From the NCBI GenBank assembly GCA_002842735.1, contig PHEB01000019.1, positions 31,326-95,325 of the forward strand: 64,000 bases of DNA, read 5' to 3'. Made by a program: the position numbers and the translations under genes. The notes below the pieces were generated by a model. That model worked only from the letters and a program-made list of their open reading frames with translations, ran no database searches and was not told where the DNA came from. Position 1 is the first letter of the stretch. Every line of letters begins with the position of its first letter. This DNA comes from Alphaproteobacteria bacterium HGW-Alphaproteobacteria-7. Lineage in GTDB: Bacteria; Pseudomonadota; Alphaproteobacteria; Sphingomonadales; Sphingomonadaceae. Positions 42,965-52,893 of the stretch are shown piece after piece.

Positions 42965-43597
42965 TCACAAACCGAAGCTGCCTTTCAACCCGTCGATCAC
43001 ATATTGCGCCGCCAGCGCGGCCAGCAACACGCCGAGCAGGCGGGTGATCACGGCTTCGACCTTATCGCCCAGCAGCCGGATCAGTGGGCCTGCCGCGACC
43101 AGCGCCGCGCCTGTAATCACCAGCACCGCCGCCAGCGCGCCGAGCACTTCGAACGATTGCGCCAGCCCGTCCGCCTCGTTCATCAGCAGCATCACCGCTG
43201 CGATCGCGCCCGGCCCGGCCAGCATCGGCATGGCCATCGGGAACACCGAGACATCCTCAATCTCTGATGAGGCGGCGACTTTTTCGGCGCGTTCCTCGCG
43301 GCGCTGGGTGCGTTTTTCGAATACCATGTCAAACGCGATGAAGAACAGCATCAGCCCGCCTGCGATGCGGAATGAATCCAGTTCAATATGCAGCGCGCCC
43401 AGCAATTGCTGGCCAAACAGCGCGAATATCAGCAGGATGATAGTGGCAATGAATGTCGCCCGCAGCGCCATGCTGCGTGCTTGGCTAGCGCTCGCGCCCT
43501 TGGTCAGCCCGGCATAGATCGGCGCGCACCCCGGCGGGTCGATCACCACGAAGAAAGTGACAAAGGCGGAGAAGAACAACTCGGTCAGCACCATCAC
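42965..43597 (-). CDS. MarC-family integral membrane protein
   Basis: The 210-aa product has six hydrophobic helices and the family motif FFVVIDPPGCAPIYAGLTKGAS near the N-terminus, plus LMLFFIAFDMVF and FPMAMPMLAGPGAIAAVMLL. MarC/SNARE-like proteins were linked to antibiotic resistance, but their role in transport is unproven. Its start overlaps the stop of the next upstream gene by 4 bases, so the pair is co-translated. Confidence 0.88.
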   Translation of the reverse strand: MMVLTELFFSAFVTFFVVIDPPGCAPIYAGLTKGASASQARSMALRATFIATIILLIFALFGQQLLGALHIELDSFRIAGGLMLFFIAFDMVFEKRTQRREERAEKVAASSEIEDVSVFPMAMPMLAGPGAIAAVMLLMNEADGLAQSFEVLGALAAVLVITGAALVAAGPLIRLLGDKVEAVITRLLGVLLAALAAQYVIDGLKGSFGL

Positions 43598-44364
43598 TCT
43601 CCGCTTGTCGGCGCAAGGTTTTGCTCAAACGCGGTGAGCCAGCGACCCTGATAGAAATAGTCGGCAGCGGCAAACCGGGTGCCATCATCGCGGTGTTCCC
43701 AGCGCCAGCGCAAGGTGCCGTCGCGCGACAGGCGGGCATCGGCCTTGCCTTCATCGCCCACGGGGATCGCGGGCGGCGGCGGGATCGCGGCGTCACGGCG
43801 CGGGCATGAAGCGACAAGGCCTTGCACCGCATCAATCGAGGTGACGACGATATCGCCATCCTCAACCGGTTTGCGCGGCGGGGGCTGCGGCACATCGAGT
43901 CCGCCGACATCGAAGACGTAGCGATAATCGCCGCCGCTCTGGCGTTCCCACACGGTCAGAAAATTGCCGACCTTGCCCTCGGGCGTGGTGATGCGTCCGT
44001 GGCTGACGGCGACCGCCCCATCGCAGCTGATCGCCACCGCGCGCGGTTCCCACTGCACTGCGGCAGGCGGATCAGTCTGCGTGGCGAGCCAGGGTTCGAT
44101 TGCGAAGGGGCCGTTTTCACCGTGGAGCAGCGCGCCGGGGGCCGCGAACATGCGAAATGCAGTCCACTGCCCGTTTTCGCGTGCGGCGCGGGCAAAGGCG
44201 ATTTCGGTCGCCACGATCGTGCTTGGCTGCGCGGCGCCGGGGGCGGTGGCCAGAGCGCGGCTGATCACCGCAGGCGACGGGCCACGCCGCTGCTGCCCGC
44301 CCGCACAGGCGGTCAGCGTGAGAGCAAAAACACTCAACATCAAGATCGGGGCGGCGCGTCTCAT
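43594..44364 (-). CDS. Lipoprotein of unknown function, NTF2/SnoaL-like fold
   Basis: The 256-aa product has a lipoprotein signal ([23 protein letters not shown], lipobox LTAC). The region [34 protein letters not shown] suggests an NTF2-like helix-strand start, and [22 protein letters not shown] with [18 protein letters not shown] gives the following strands. A C-terminal stretch of Pro and acidic residues follows. It overlaps folD and marC on either side (4 bases each). Function unknown. Confidence 0.7.
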   Translation of the reverse strand: MRRAAPILMLSVFALTLTACAGGQQRRGPSPAVISRALATAPGAAQPSTIVATEIAFARAARENGQWTAFRMFAAPGALLHGENGPFAIEPWLATQTDPPAAVQWEPRAVAISCDGAVAVSHGRITTPEGKVGNFLTVWERQSGGDYRYVFDVGGLDVPQPPPRKPVEDGDIVVTSIDAVQGLVASCPRRDAAIPPPPAIPVGDEGKADARLSRDGTLRWRWEHRDDGTRFAAADYFYQGRWLTAFEQNLAPTSGE

Positions 44365-45257
44365 AAGCCCTCTGGCGCAGGAAGCCCGGCATGGGCGTGG
44401 GCTGCGACCAGCGTATTTCTCAGCAGCACAGCAATCGTCATCGGCCCAACCCCGCCCGGAACCGGAGTGATCGCACCCGCGACTTCGCGCGCTTCGGCAA
44501 AGGCAACATCGCCCACCAGCTTGCCCCGATCCTTGCCCGGTTCGGGGGGCAGGCGGTTGATGCCGACATCGATCACGGTCGCTCCCGGCTTGATCCAGTC
44601 AGCCCGGATCATTTCCGGGCGACCCACCGCAGCCACCACAATATCGGCGCGGCGCACGATATCGGGCAGGTTTTTGGTGCGGCTATGCGCGATGGTGACG
44701 GTGGCGTTGGCGTCCACCAGCAGCTGCGCCATCGGCTTGCCGACGATGTTTGACCGACCGATCACCACCGCATCCAGCCCTGACAGATCGCCCAGCCGAT
44801 CTTTCAACAGCATCATGCAGCCCAGCGGCGTGCAGGGGATGAAGCCCGCCTGCCCCACGGCGAGCCGCCCGGCGTTGATGACGTGGAAGCCATCAACGTC
44901 CTTGTCCGGGTTGATCGCGGCGATGATCGCCTGTTCATCGAGGCCATTTGGCAGCGGCATCTGCACCAGAATGCCGTCCACCGCCTCATCCTGATTGAGC
45001 CGTTCGATCAGCGATAGCAGCGCGGCTTCGCTGGTGTCGGCGGGCAGGCGATGTTCGAAACTGGCCATTCCGGCAGCGTCACACGCCTTGCCCTTGGCGC
45101 CGACATAGACCTGGCTGGCCGGGTCTTCGCCCACCAGCACCACTGCGAGGCCCGGACGCCGTCCGGTGGCCTGCGCGAATGCGCTCGCCGCCACGCCAAT
45201 GCGCGCACGCAGGGTTTCGGCAAACGCCTTGCCGTCGATAAGCGCGGCTTCGGGCAT
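44361..45257 (-). CDS. folD: Bifunctional methylenetetrahydrofolate dehydrogenase / methenyltetrahydrofolate cyclohydrolase
   Basis: The 298-aa product starts at ATG 45257, sharing a base with the stop of the YggT gene. It has [30 protein letters not shown] (with Y and K of the active site), [40 protein letters not shown] and [31 protein letters not shown] (NADP site). [19 protein letters not shown] is near the C-terminus. It interconverts methylene-, methenyl- and formyl-THF, supplying 10-formyl-THF, the substrate of PurU. Confidence 0.96.
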   Translation of the reverse strand: MPEAALIDGKAFAETLRARIGVAASAFAQATGRRPGLAVVLVGEDPASQVYVGAKGKACDAAGMASFEHRLPADTSEAALLSLIERLNQDEAVDGILVQMPLPNGLDEQAIIAAINPDKDVDGFHVINAGRLAVGQAGFIPCTPLGCMMLLKDRLGDLSGLDAVVIGRSNIVGKPMAQLLVDANATVTIAHSRTKNLPDIVRRADIVVAAVGRPEMIRADWIKPGATVIDVGINRLPPEPGKDRGKLVGDVAFAEAREVAGAITPVPGGVGPMTIAVLLRNTLVAAHAHAGLPAPEGL

Positions 45258-45550
45258 CAATAGGCCCCGGCAACGCCGATCAGCACCCGCGTGAGAATCT
45301 GCAGGCCAAGGATCAGCACCAGCGGCGAAAAGTCGATCGCGCCGGTATTGGGCATGATGTTGCGGATCGGGCGAAGCACGGGTTCCAGCAACCGGTTGAT
45401 CGAATCATATACCTGCCGAAGGAACTCATTGCTTGGGCTCACCACGTTAAAGGCGAACAGCAGTCCGATCACGAATTGGATAATGATCAGCATCACCAGC
45501 ACATTGGTGAGCATCACGATGATATCGACGAGTACGGCCAGTCCTTGCAT
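45257..45550 (-). CDS. YggT-family membrane protein
   Basis: The 97-aa product has two hydrophobic helices (about residues 5-33 and 76-95) and the conserved middle [37 protein letters not shown]. YggT proteins are linked to osmotic balance, cell division or the Sec/photosystem assembly in various organisms. No single role is agreed. It is followed directly by folD. Confidence 0.9.
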   Translation of the reverse strand: MQGLAVLVDIIVMLTNVLVMLIIIQFVIGLLFAFNVVSPSNEFLRQVYDSINRLLEPVLRPIRNIMPNTGAIDFSPLVLILGLQILTRVLIGVAGAY

Positions 45551-45655
45551 TGTGATCCGTTTCCATTGCCGGGGCGGCGTGGTGCGCCAACCTGTGATTT
45601 CCCTTGTGGGCGTATTAGCGTCTTAATACGCCTCGCGCCACAATTGTGTTCCCGC

Positions 45656-46567
45656 TCAGGCGCGCACCAGCGTGCCAGCCCCGCGGGCCGTGAAGAATTC
45701 GAGCAGCATCGCGTGGCCGACCCTGCCATCGAGCACAACCGCCGCTTCGCACCCGGCTTCGACCGCGTTGATGCAGGTTTCCAGTTTGGGCACCATCCCG
45801 CCGTGGATCACGCCTTCGGCCCGCAGGCGGTTGATGTCTGCCGGGGTGAGATCGGTCAGCAGCTTGCCTTCACCATCCAGCACGCCCGCCACATCGGTGA
45901 GCAGAAACAACCGCGCCGCGCCCAGCGCCGCTGCAATCGCGCCCGCCATCGTATCGGCGTTGATATTATAGGTCGCCCCATCCTCACCAGCCGCAATCGG
46001 GGCGATCACCGGAATCATCCCGGCGGCCACAGCGGTGTCGATGATGCTGGTATCGACATGGGCAGGCTCGCCCACGAAGCCGAGGTCGACCACCTGTTCG
46101 ATCAGGCTTTCGGGATCGCGGGTGGTGCGGGTAACTTTGCGCGCTGTGACCAGCCCGCCGTCCTTGCCCGATATCCCGATCGCCTTGCCCCCTGCAGCCG
46201 CAATCCAGCTGACGAGTTCCTTGTTGATCCCGCCAGAAAGCACCATCTCGGCGATCTTGGCGGTCGCTTCATCGGTAACGCGCAAGCCATCGACAAACGT
46301 GCTTTCCACCCCTAGCCTGGCGAGCATCTGGCCGATCTGCGGCCCGCCACCATGCACCACCACCGGGTTGATGCCGACCGCTTTCAGCAGCACGATATCC
46401 TCGGCAAAATCGCGCGCAGCGGCAGGATCGCCCATCGCGTGGCCGCCATATTTCACTACGAAAGTGCGCCCAGCATAGCGCTGGAAATAGGGCAGCGCTT
46501 CGATCAGCACTTCTGCCTTGGCGAGATCAGGGGCGTCTGCCCGGAGGTGGTCATGTGTGTCAGTCAC
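45656..46567 (-). CDS. argB: Acetylglutamate kinase
   Basis: The 303-aa product starts at GTG 46567, just after GGAACGCC; the open frame reaching 46840 is not needed. Family blocks are [108 protein letters not shown] and [19 protein letters not shown]. Lys of VKYGGH and the second Lys of the MVPKLE segment are the phosphoryl-transfer residues. It does the second step of arginine synthesis. Confidence 0.95.
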   Translation of the reverse strand: MTDTHDHLRADAPDLAKAEVLIEALPYFQRYAGRTFVVKYGGHAMGDPAAARDFAEDIVLLKAVGINPVVVHGGGPQIGQMLARLGVESTFVDGLRVTDEATAKIAEMVLSGGINKELVSWIAAAGGKAIGISGKDGGLVTARKVTRTTRDPESLIEQVVDLGFVGEPAHVDTSIIDTAVAAGMIPVIAPIAAGEDGATYNINADTMAGAIAAALGAARLFLLTDVAGVLDGEGKLLTDLTPADINRLRAEGVIHGGMVPKLETCINAVEAGCEAAVVLDGRVGHAMLLEFFTARGAGTLVRA

Positions 46568-46788
46568 CGGCGTTCCAGTTCTGCGGCCAATCGGCTTATC
46601 GCCGCGCGCCCTAGCGGTTTGGCGGCGCGGGGCCAAGCGACTTGCTACGCGATCTTGCAAGCTGGCGAGCGGTGCTAGGAATTTCTTCGTCCCGGTGTTA
46701 CTTACAGCGCGGTCGCATGATTTGATCATGATGAGCAACAGGCACGATGACACCGGCAAATCCGGGCTTGGCCTCAGGAGACAAGGGT

Positions 46789-46983
46789 ATGAGCGACGAA
46801 AATTCCGGAGCGCGGGACACCAGTAATTCGCCTGCATCATCCAGCGAAGGACGGCGGCAGGCCGACCGGCGCAAATCGCAGCAGCCTTTTGAAGGCCCTG
46901 ATCGCCGCAAGACCGACCGGCGTTCCGGTGCCGACCGCCGCACCACGCCGCGCGCTGATGGGGCCGTTGGCGAGGAGGAATAG
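46789..46983 (+). CDS. Small protein with repeated DRR motifs
   Basis: The 64-aa product starts at ATG 46789 after CAGGAGACAAGGG. The first 25 residues are Ser/Asn-rich and flexible. The rest contains four DRR triplets in a regular pattern ([27 protein letters not shown]), with an acidic end GEEE. Such basic repeats might bind nucleic acid or lipid. Family unknown. It points away from argB, so the 221 bases between their starts should hold both promoters. Confidence 0.6.
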   Translation: MSDENSGARDTSNSPASSSEGRRQADRRKSQQPFEGPDRRKTDRRSGADRRTTPRADGAVGEEE

Positions 46984-47031
46984 CGCCCGATTGGCAATGA
47001 TCCGGTTGCGCTTTGTGCTACGGCTCCCCGC

Positions 47032-47667
47032 ATGACCATGACCCGCCCCGTTCGCTTTCAACCCCTCAGCCGTGGCCGCTGGACTGCCTGCGGCTTGCTG
47101 TTGCTCGCCGGGTGCGCCGCAACCAGCGCTCCCGATTCGGTCGACCCGCAAACTCGCTTCTGGGCCGCCTTGGAAAGCCATTGCGGCAAGGCCTATACTG
47201 GTCGGATGGTGACAGCCGATGCCGCCGACGCCGACCTTGCCGGACGGGCGATGGTGATGGCGGTGACAGAATGCAGCGACACCCGGATTGCGGTGCCGTT
47301 CCACGTTGAAAACGCCGATGGCACATGGGATCGGTCGCGCACCTGGCTGATCACCCGCAATGATGCTGGCGGCCTGCGGTTAAAGCACGATCACCGCCAC
47401 GCGGATGGCTCACACGATGCGGTGACGATGTATGGCGGCGACACTGCGGCCCGGGGTACAGCGCGCGCGCAATCCTTCCCGGTGGACGCCGAATCCATCG
47501 CGCTGTTTACCCGCGAAGGCCTCACCGCATCGGTCACCAATGTCTGGACGGTCGAGGTTGATCCGGCGGGGACGGCGGGCGCCGCCTATGCCTATCAACT
47601 GCGCCGGACGGTTGCCGGGGGCGCCCCGGCGGAACGGCATTTCCGGGTAGCGTGGGGCTGGGAGTAA
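47032..47667 (+). CDS. Lipoprotein of unknown function
   Basis: The 211-aa product has a signal with lipobox LAGC (GLLLLAGCAATSAP, Cys at residue 28). The mature domain contains ALESHCGKAYTGRMVTADAADADLAGRAMVMAVTECSDTRI, a likely Cys-Cys disulfide. RTWLITRNDAGGLRLKHDHRHADGSHDAVTMYGGDT has a His/Asp-rich patch that could bind metal. No family I can name. It starts 48 bases after the small DRR-repeat gene, same strand. Confidence 0.72.
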   Translation: MTMTRPVRFQPLSRGRWTACGLLLLAGCAATSAPDSVDPQTRFWAALESHCGKAYTGRMVTADAADADLAGRAMVMAVTECSDTRIAVPFHVENADGTWDRSRTWLITRNDAGGLRLKHDHRHADGSHDAVTMYGGDTAARGTARAQSFPVDAESIALFTREGLTASVTNVWTVEVDPAGTAGAAYAYQLRRTVAGGAPAERHFRVAWGWE

Positions 47668-47777
47668 CCTGCGCGGGTCTAGCGGGGGTCAAGCCCAGCC
47701 CCAAACCCTCCATTCAAATCCGGGCCTTCCATTCAAATACTGCCGCTGTGGTCGGCAAATAAACTGAGGCCCTCCAA

Positions 47778-48455
47778 TTGAACCATGAGTCATTGCTTTG
47801 CGGGAATACGGCGCCATCCACGGCGTGCCGGATCTGCGACGGCGGAGTGGCCCATCGCCGCGTGGATGTTTCCGATCGCACCTACTTTCAGTGTCGGCGT
47901 TGCGAGGGGACTTTCGTTGCATCGGAAAACCTTCCAACCAGCGACGTCGAACGGTCGCAATATGAACTTCATGAAAATGATGCGAGCGATCCGAATTATC
48001 GGCGATTCGTCGGACGACTTGTCGCGCCCCTGATCGAACGTCTTTCTGCGGGCTCTGAGGGTCTGGACTACGGGTGCGGTGAAGGCCCTGCCGGAGCGGC
48101 CATGCTGATTGAAGCGGGCTTCAACGTGACCCTTTATGACCCCTTCTTCGTGCCCGACGAGGCCGCGCTTGAACGCGACTATGATTTCGTTTTCTGCTGC
48201 GAAACGGTCGAGCACTTTCATGATCCGGGCCGCGAATTCGACAAGATGGAGCGGTTACTGCGTCGCGGCGGAATCCTCGCCATCATGACCGGGCTTGAAT
48301 ATCCGCAGGTCAATTTCGCCACGTGGCATTATCGCCGCGATCCGACCCACGTGACGTTCTACCGCCCAGTGACGATGGAACGGATTGCACGGGATCGCGG
48401 CTGGGAAGTTGATTTCCCAAGCAAAAACACGATCCTTTTCCGCAAACAGCACTAG
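47778..48455 (+). CDS. SAM-dependent methyltransferase with N-terminal zinc-ribbon-like Cys pairs
   Basis: The 225-aa product uses a TTG start, with GAGG 10 bases upstream. Cys pairs C-R-I-C (about residues 17-20) and C-R-R-C (about 39-42) suggest a small zinc knuckle. The class I methyltransferase follows: GLDYGCGEGPAGAAMLIEAGFNVTLYDP (motif I) and YDFVFCCETVEHFHDPGREFDKMERLLRRGGILAIMT. The WHYRRDPTHVTFY segment is common in methyltransferases acting on small molecules or sugars. Substrate unknown. It is isolated, with 110 non-coding bases before it that repeat TCCATTCAAAT twice. Confidence 0.85.
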   Translation: MNHESLLCGNTAPSTACRICDGGVAHRRVDVSDRTYFQCRRCEGTFVASENLPTSDVERSQYELHENDASDPNYRRFVGRLVAPLIERLSAGSEGLDYGCGEGPAGAAMLIEAGFNVTLYDPFFVPDEAALERDYDFVFCCETVEHFHDPGREFDKMERLLRRGGILAIMTGLEYPQVNFATWHYRRDPTHVTFYRPVTMERIARDRGWEVDFPSKNTILFRKQH

Positions 48456-48579
48456 GATCAGGCCACTCCGGGCAGTCCCCAGTGGCCGAAAAGTCGCATC
48501 AACTACGGGATGTTGGTTGCCCTCCCATTAACCAATTATCGCGACCTCATCTTATATCCGTCCCCCTTACGCCTTCTGA

Positions 48580-49374
48580 ATGCAGGGGGCGAAGAAGATA
48601 TGCTGGCACCACTTCAAGCTCCCCGGATGGATCGGGGTGGCCTCGCTGTTGGCGGGCATCAATCCGGCCCCGGCCCATGCGTATTTCTCGTCCGCAGCCG
48701 TCGGCGCCTTGTTCGGATGTGCCAATCAGCTTTCCGCGCCGCTTCCGGTAGGTCGTGAGGGCCTGGAGGGCGCGAAGTCATCCGCCATTCTTGGCGGTCA
48801 GCCCAGTGCGCTTGACCTCATCAGCGCGCAGCAGGGTGGCACCACCGCAACCAGCGTGTCCTATTCAACCGATCAGGCGCAGCCCGCGGCGATGACGACA
48901 ATGTTGCCTTGTCCGCTAGGGGCCTTCGCTCCGCCGGCGCTGATTGAACCTTCGATGACAAAGGCGCAGACATCCGGAGAATTTCTCGGCAGTTCGCGCG
49001 TCCTGATCGGTAGCACGCCGCTCGACCGTGCCTGGCGGCGCGTTTCACGAAAGAGCGCGTCGGTATCGGCGATCACATACCTTGGGAAAGACCGGATGGC
49101 ATCGGACCTTGATCATGTCGCCAAGGTCAATGCGTGGGTGAACCAGAACGTCGAATATGCCGAAGATCAGGCCATCTACGGCCAATCGGATTACTGGGCC
49201 ACGGCGAATGAGACCCTGCGTCGGCGCAAGGGCGACTGCGAGGATTTCGCGATCCTGAAATACCAGTTTCTGATCAATGCGGGCTTCGATCCAGCGACGA
49301 TCTTTATGACGTTGGTCTGGGATAGGCATCAGGCTGCCTTGGCAGCCGCCGCGCTGTCGAAGCCTCGTGATTGA
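48580..49374 (+). pseudogene. Truncated LapG-like transglutaminase-fold cysteine protease (BTLCP family)
   Basis: The open frame is 264 aa. It has a signal peptide (WIGVASLLAGINPAPAHA) and the BTLCP domain start: KVNAWVNQNVEYAEDQAIYGQSDYWATANETLRRRKGDCEDFAILKYQFLINAGFDP. Catalytic Cys220 is present. The family continues with a His (x-DHAV/GHA) and Asp, but after about residue 247 the sequence runs into unrelated codons RHQAALAAAALSKPRD and stops. The His and Asp are therefore missing and the protein cannot be active. LapG proteases release large surface adhesins; here the gene abuts the relics of a type I secretion ATPase. Confidence 0.82.
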
Positions 49375-49555
49375 AACCAGCAAGGTCAAGCGCTGCGCTT
49401 GCCTGATGAAACGGCAACGCGCCGGATTCATCCCGCGGAAGAGCATTGAACAGCACCCTAGGATCCGGGGTGCCGAAATGCATCGCCACCCGGACAATCG
49501 CAAGGATCAGTGGATCCCGCTCGGATGCCTCTGTGGACTCTTTTGAGTACTGCAC
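49321..49555 (-). pseudogene. N-terminal fragment of a type I secretion ABC transporter (LapB/LssB type)
   Basis: Reading leftwards from ATG 49555, the product has ERDPLILAIVRVAMHFGTPDPRVLFNALPRDESGALPFHQASAALDLAGF. That is the degenerate C39-peptidase-like domain at the start of LapB-type T1SS ATPases. It runs only to about residue 78 (near 49321), where it meets the truncated LapG-like gene; membrane and ATPase domains are absent. It begins 24 bases after the TolC remnant stop, the usual tolC-lapB order. I identify the family from pattern, not by search. Confidence 0.68.
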
Positions 49556-49579
49556 TCTGATACTCCGGAGCTTATGCTC

Positions 49580-49873
49580 CTATTCGGGATAGCGACGTCG
49601 CTGTAATTCCGCCGGACGCGAGGGCCCATAATCAAAACGATCGCGTTCTGCGGCCCCGGCTCCCGTACCGGGTGCGATACTAAGCGCGCTGAGGAAATTA
49701 TTCGTTGCCGCCAATACTTGATATTGTGCGAACAGCTCGGAAAAGCGCGCCGTTTCGCGGCGAACCTGCGTGTTGAAACGGGTGTTTTGCGCATCAAGCA
49801 CATCGAGCAAGGATCGGCGCCCGATGTTGAACTGGCTGCGGTAAGACAGCAGCAGGTCGTCACTGACCTGGCT
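49580..49873 (-). pseudogene. C-terminal fragment of a TolC-family outer membrane protein
   Basis: On the minus strand, from about 49873 to the stop at 49580, the product reads VSDDLLLSYRSQFNIGRRSLLDVLDAQNTRFNTQVRRETARFSELFAQYQVLAATNNFLSAL. This is the last helical hairpin of a TolC protein used in type I secretion. The signal peptide and at least 300 N-terminal residues are missing. Upstream of about 49873 the frame becomes the complement of a TonB receptor. The 3' end is followed by the ATPase fragment. The remnant has no start signal. Confidence 0.85.
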
Positions 49874-49874
49874 C

Positions 49875-51473
49875 TTGCCGATCCCGATCATCCAGAACGC
49901 TGACGGCAGCCTTGCGGATTTCCCCGGATTCAAACGCGGGACGGGCACTTTCAATAGCCCCGAAACACGCCTGACCATTCCCAATGACGGGGTGACGATC
50001 GATCAGTCGGAAGGTCGCGGGGCCAATCTGGTCAATTTTGGTTTCGATCTCGATTATTCGCTGTCGGATACCATCTCATTGTTTTCCAAGACCAGCTACC
50101 TTAACGGTTCGGCTGACACGCGCGGGCTGGTTCCCGCAGGCGCGCCGACGAGCGTTGCGGAGATCGCCTCGCGTTCGGGCGCAGGTGTTGGTAGCGTGAC
50201 CTTTGTCAATGGCGGCGGGGCATTTGACCAAAGTAATGCTGTTATCGAAGTGGGCGCGTGGCGGGTCGACAAGGATCTCGAAGCCTTTACGACCGAGAAC
50301 GGTCTGAACTTTGAATTCGGCTCGCATACGCTGACTGCTGGGGTCTATTATGCCTCCTTCTCCTCGCGTGATCGCTGGAATCTGGGCAATTTCCTGCTGC
50401 TCGAAGCGGTCAGCAATCCGCGCGTTCTCAACATGACGCTTGACGATGGCCGCCCGGTGACACGCAACGGCTTCACGCGCGGCTCCTTCTTCAACGTCAA
50501 TGCCGATTACGATGGTGAGGACGTGGCGGCCTACCTGTCGGACGAATGGCAGGTCAACGATCAGTTGCGGCTCGATGCGGGCATCCGCTGGCACCGCCAC
50601 GAGGTGACCGGCAGCCTTGAAAACAACGATTTCGGCGTCGATACCGATGGCGATCCCAATACGTTGTTCAATAATGACGATGCGGTGCTCAACGGCACCT
50701 TCTCGAACATCCAGTTCTCGAAAAGCAAGGTCTCTTGGACTGCAGGCGCGAATTACGCCTTTACCGATGATTTCGGCGCATTCCTGCGTTACAGCCGGGG
50801 CAACAGCTTCCCGCAGTTCGACCAGCTTCGCGATGGGCTGCGGCTGGTGCAGGAAATCGACACTATCGAGGGCGGGCTAAAGATCAGCAAACCAGTTTAC
50901 AGCCTGTTTGCGACGGTGTTCTATAATGATTTCAGTGGTATCCAAAACACCCAAATCGTCAACGGCGCACCGATCCCCAATGTCGGGTCGGCCAGTGCCA
51001 TCGGGGTCGAAGTGGAAGGCGAGTTGCGACCCATTGAAGGTCTGAGTCTGGGTGGCAACCTCACCTATCTCAACGCGGAATATGACAATTTCTTCGCGCT
51101 GGGTGGTACGGTCGATGCCTCGGGCAATCAGCTGGAACGGCAACCCGAATGGCAGGCACGTGGACGTGCTGCCTATACGGCACAACTGGGCAGTATCGAA
51201 GCGACGTTATTCGGATCGGCGCAATGGGTTGACTCGCGCTTCTCGGACAATCTCAATACCCAGGTCCTGCCGTCCTACACCAAGGTCGATGCCGGCATCT
51301 CGGCGGTGGTCAATGATAGGCTGACGCTTATGGTTACGGCTGACAACCTTCTGGATTCGCATGGAATCACCGAAGGTAATCCGCGCGTGATTGGTTCTCA
51401 GGGCGTAGGCCCAATCCTCGCACGGCCGATCCTCGGTCAGTCATTTACCTTCAGTGCACAGTTCAATTTCTGA
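49875..51473 (+). pseudogene. TonB-dependent receptor lacking signal peptide and plug
   Basis: The open frame of 532 aa begins PIPIIQNADGSLADFPGFKRGTGTF, inside the barrel region of a sugar-type (SusC-like/CirA-like) TonB receptor. Barrel strands continue to LTLMVTADNLLDSHG and the final GQSFTFSAQFNF, with the C-terminal Phe needed for outer-membrane insertion. The signal, TonB box and plug (about 250-300 residues) are absent. Only TTG at 49875 could start it, with no ribosome site. It is joined tail-first to a TolC remnant at about 49873. An intact MFS gene follows on the same strand, as in carbohydrate uptake loci. Confidence 0.85.
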
Positions 51474-51517
51474 TCAGTACGCTGATAATTCCCGAAAGCT
51501 TCTTGCGTTCGGGCCGC

Positions 51518-51550
51518 ATCCACCAGGGGGCTTGGTTCCCCCTGGTGGAT
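51518..51550 (+). terminator. 13-bp perfect hairpin between TonB receptor and MFS genes
   Basis: ATCCACCAGGGGG (51518-51530) pairs exactly with CCCCCTGGTGGAT (51538-51550) over a 7-base loop. It lies 44 bases after the receptor stop and 31 before the transporter start. No T-run follows, so it may act as an mRNA stabiliser or attenuator that lowers transporter relative to receptor expression. Confidence 0.6.
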
Positions 51551-51581
51551 TTGCATACCTCAAACTGAGGAAGGACAAGCG

Positions 51582-52823
51582 ATGCCGGCCAGCCGTACCC
51601 GCGTGATCGTTGCGATCATACTGGCTTACATGCTTTTCGCAGTGCTGCTTAACAGCGTAGGGACTGTGATTCTGCAGTCGATTGCCTCGCTCGGCCAAAC
51701 CAAATCGAGCGCCGCGATACTCGAGGCGCTCAAAGATCTGCCGATTGCGCTTGTCAGCTTCCTGGTGGCCTCGTTCCTTCCGCGTTTTGGATTGCGCAAC
51801 AGTATGGCTTTGGCATCTGCCATGGTTTGCGTGGCCTGCATTGCTATGCCGCTGCTCCCATCGTTCGCCACTACCAAGCTGCTGTTCGCAGTCACCGGGG
51901 CGAGTTTCGCACTGATCAAGGTTTCGGCCTATGCCATGGTCGGGCTAGTGGCGCGCGATAAGGCTGATCACGCAAGCCTGATCAGCACAATCGAAGGTTT
52001 GTTCATGGTTGGCGTCCTGTCTGGATACTGGCTGTTTGGAGCCTTCATTGACAGCACATCTCCGGCGAGTCTGCGCTGGCTGAATGTCTATTGGTTACTC
52101 GCTCTTGCCGCTGCGGTGGTCGCAATAGTCGTCCGCACAACCCCGCTGGATGAAAGCGCCGCGCGCCCGATGAACGATGCGCCCAGCCAAGATTTCACCG
52201 TCATGTTCACGCTGGCGCTGCAACCCTTGGTGCTGGCATTTCTGCTGTCAGCTTTCCTCTATGTTGTTGTGGAGCAGGCGATTGGCACATGGTTGCCAAC
52301 ATTCAACAATGAAGTGCTGCACATGCCCCAGGCGATGAGTGTGATAGCCGCCAGTCTCTTTGCAGCAGCCATCGCAGCAGGGCGACTCGGTGCAGGATTC
52401 GTGCTGCGCCGGGTGTCTTGGTACAAGGTCATTTTATTCTGCATCGCAATGATGGCCCTGCTGGTTTTGCTCACCTTGCCGCTGACGCGCGGCCTGGTGC
52501 CTGATCCGCAAATGACTTGGCCGAATGCGCCAATTGCGGCCTTCATTCTTCCGCTAGTGGGACTATTTCTTGCGCCGATTTATCCCGTCATCAATTCACG
52601 GGTTCTATCAGCTCTACCACCGCCGGATCATGCGGTGATGACCGGGCTGATCGTGGTCTTTTCGGCATTGGGCGGAACCACGGGATCATACATCACTGGG
52701 CAAGTGTTCGCCGCCCTTGGCGGGCAGGTTGCCTTCTACCTTTCGCTAGTGCCGATGGCCTTGCTGCTTTTAGCGGTATCGCTGTTCAAGCGACTGGGCG
52801 GGCGTCAGGAGTTAGGGGGGTAG
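51582..52823 (+). CDS. MFS transporter
   Basis: The 413-aa product has twelve predicted membrane helices in two six-helix halves separated by a hydrophilic loop (TTPLDESAARPMNDAPSQD, about residues 185-203). The second half has ISVIAASLFAAAIAAGRLGAGFVLRR-like sequence (MSVIAASLFAAAIAAGRLGAG). Overall pattern recalls the FucP-type sugar:H+ symporters, but no specific substrate motif is visible. It follows a truncated TonB receptor and a hairpin, as inner-membrane transporters in carbohydrate uptake loci do. The coding sequence appears intact. Confidence 0.82.
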   Translation: MPASRTRVIVAIILAYMLFAVLLNSVGTVILQSIASLGQTKSSAAILEALKDLPIALVSFLVASFLPRFGLRNSMALASAMVCVACIAMPLLPSFATTKLLFAVTGASFALIKVSAYAMVGLVARDKADHASLISTIEGLFMVGVLSGYWLFGAFIDSTSPASLRWLNVYWLLALAAAVVAIVVRTTPLDESAARPMNDAPSQDFTVMFTLALQPLVLAFLLSAFLYVVVEQAIGTWLPTFNNEVLHMPQAMSVIAASLFAAAIAAGRLGAGFVLRRVSWYKVILFCIAMMALLVLLTLPLTRGLVPDPQMTWPNAPIAAFILPLVGLFLAPIYPVINSRVLSALPPPDHAVMTGLIVVFSALGGTTGSYITGQVFAALGGQVAFYLSLVPMALLLLAVSLFKRLGGRQELGG

Positions 52824-52893
52824 GCCGAGATAGCGAAGCAGCTCCGGGCTCAGGGAAAGGCTTTCCCCTCTTCAAGGACAGATTGAGTTCACC

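Noticed and set aside
47700..47777. Direct repeat TCCATTCAAAT before the methyltransferase gene as a regulatory site
   Set aside because: Only two short copies exist, without symmetry or promoter context; chance or a small duplication is enough to explain it.
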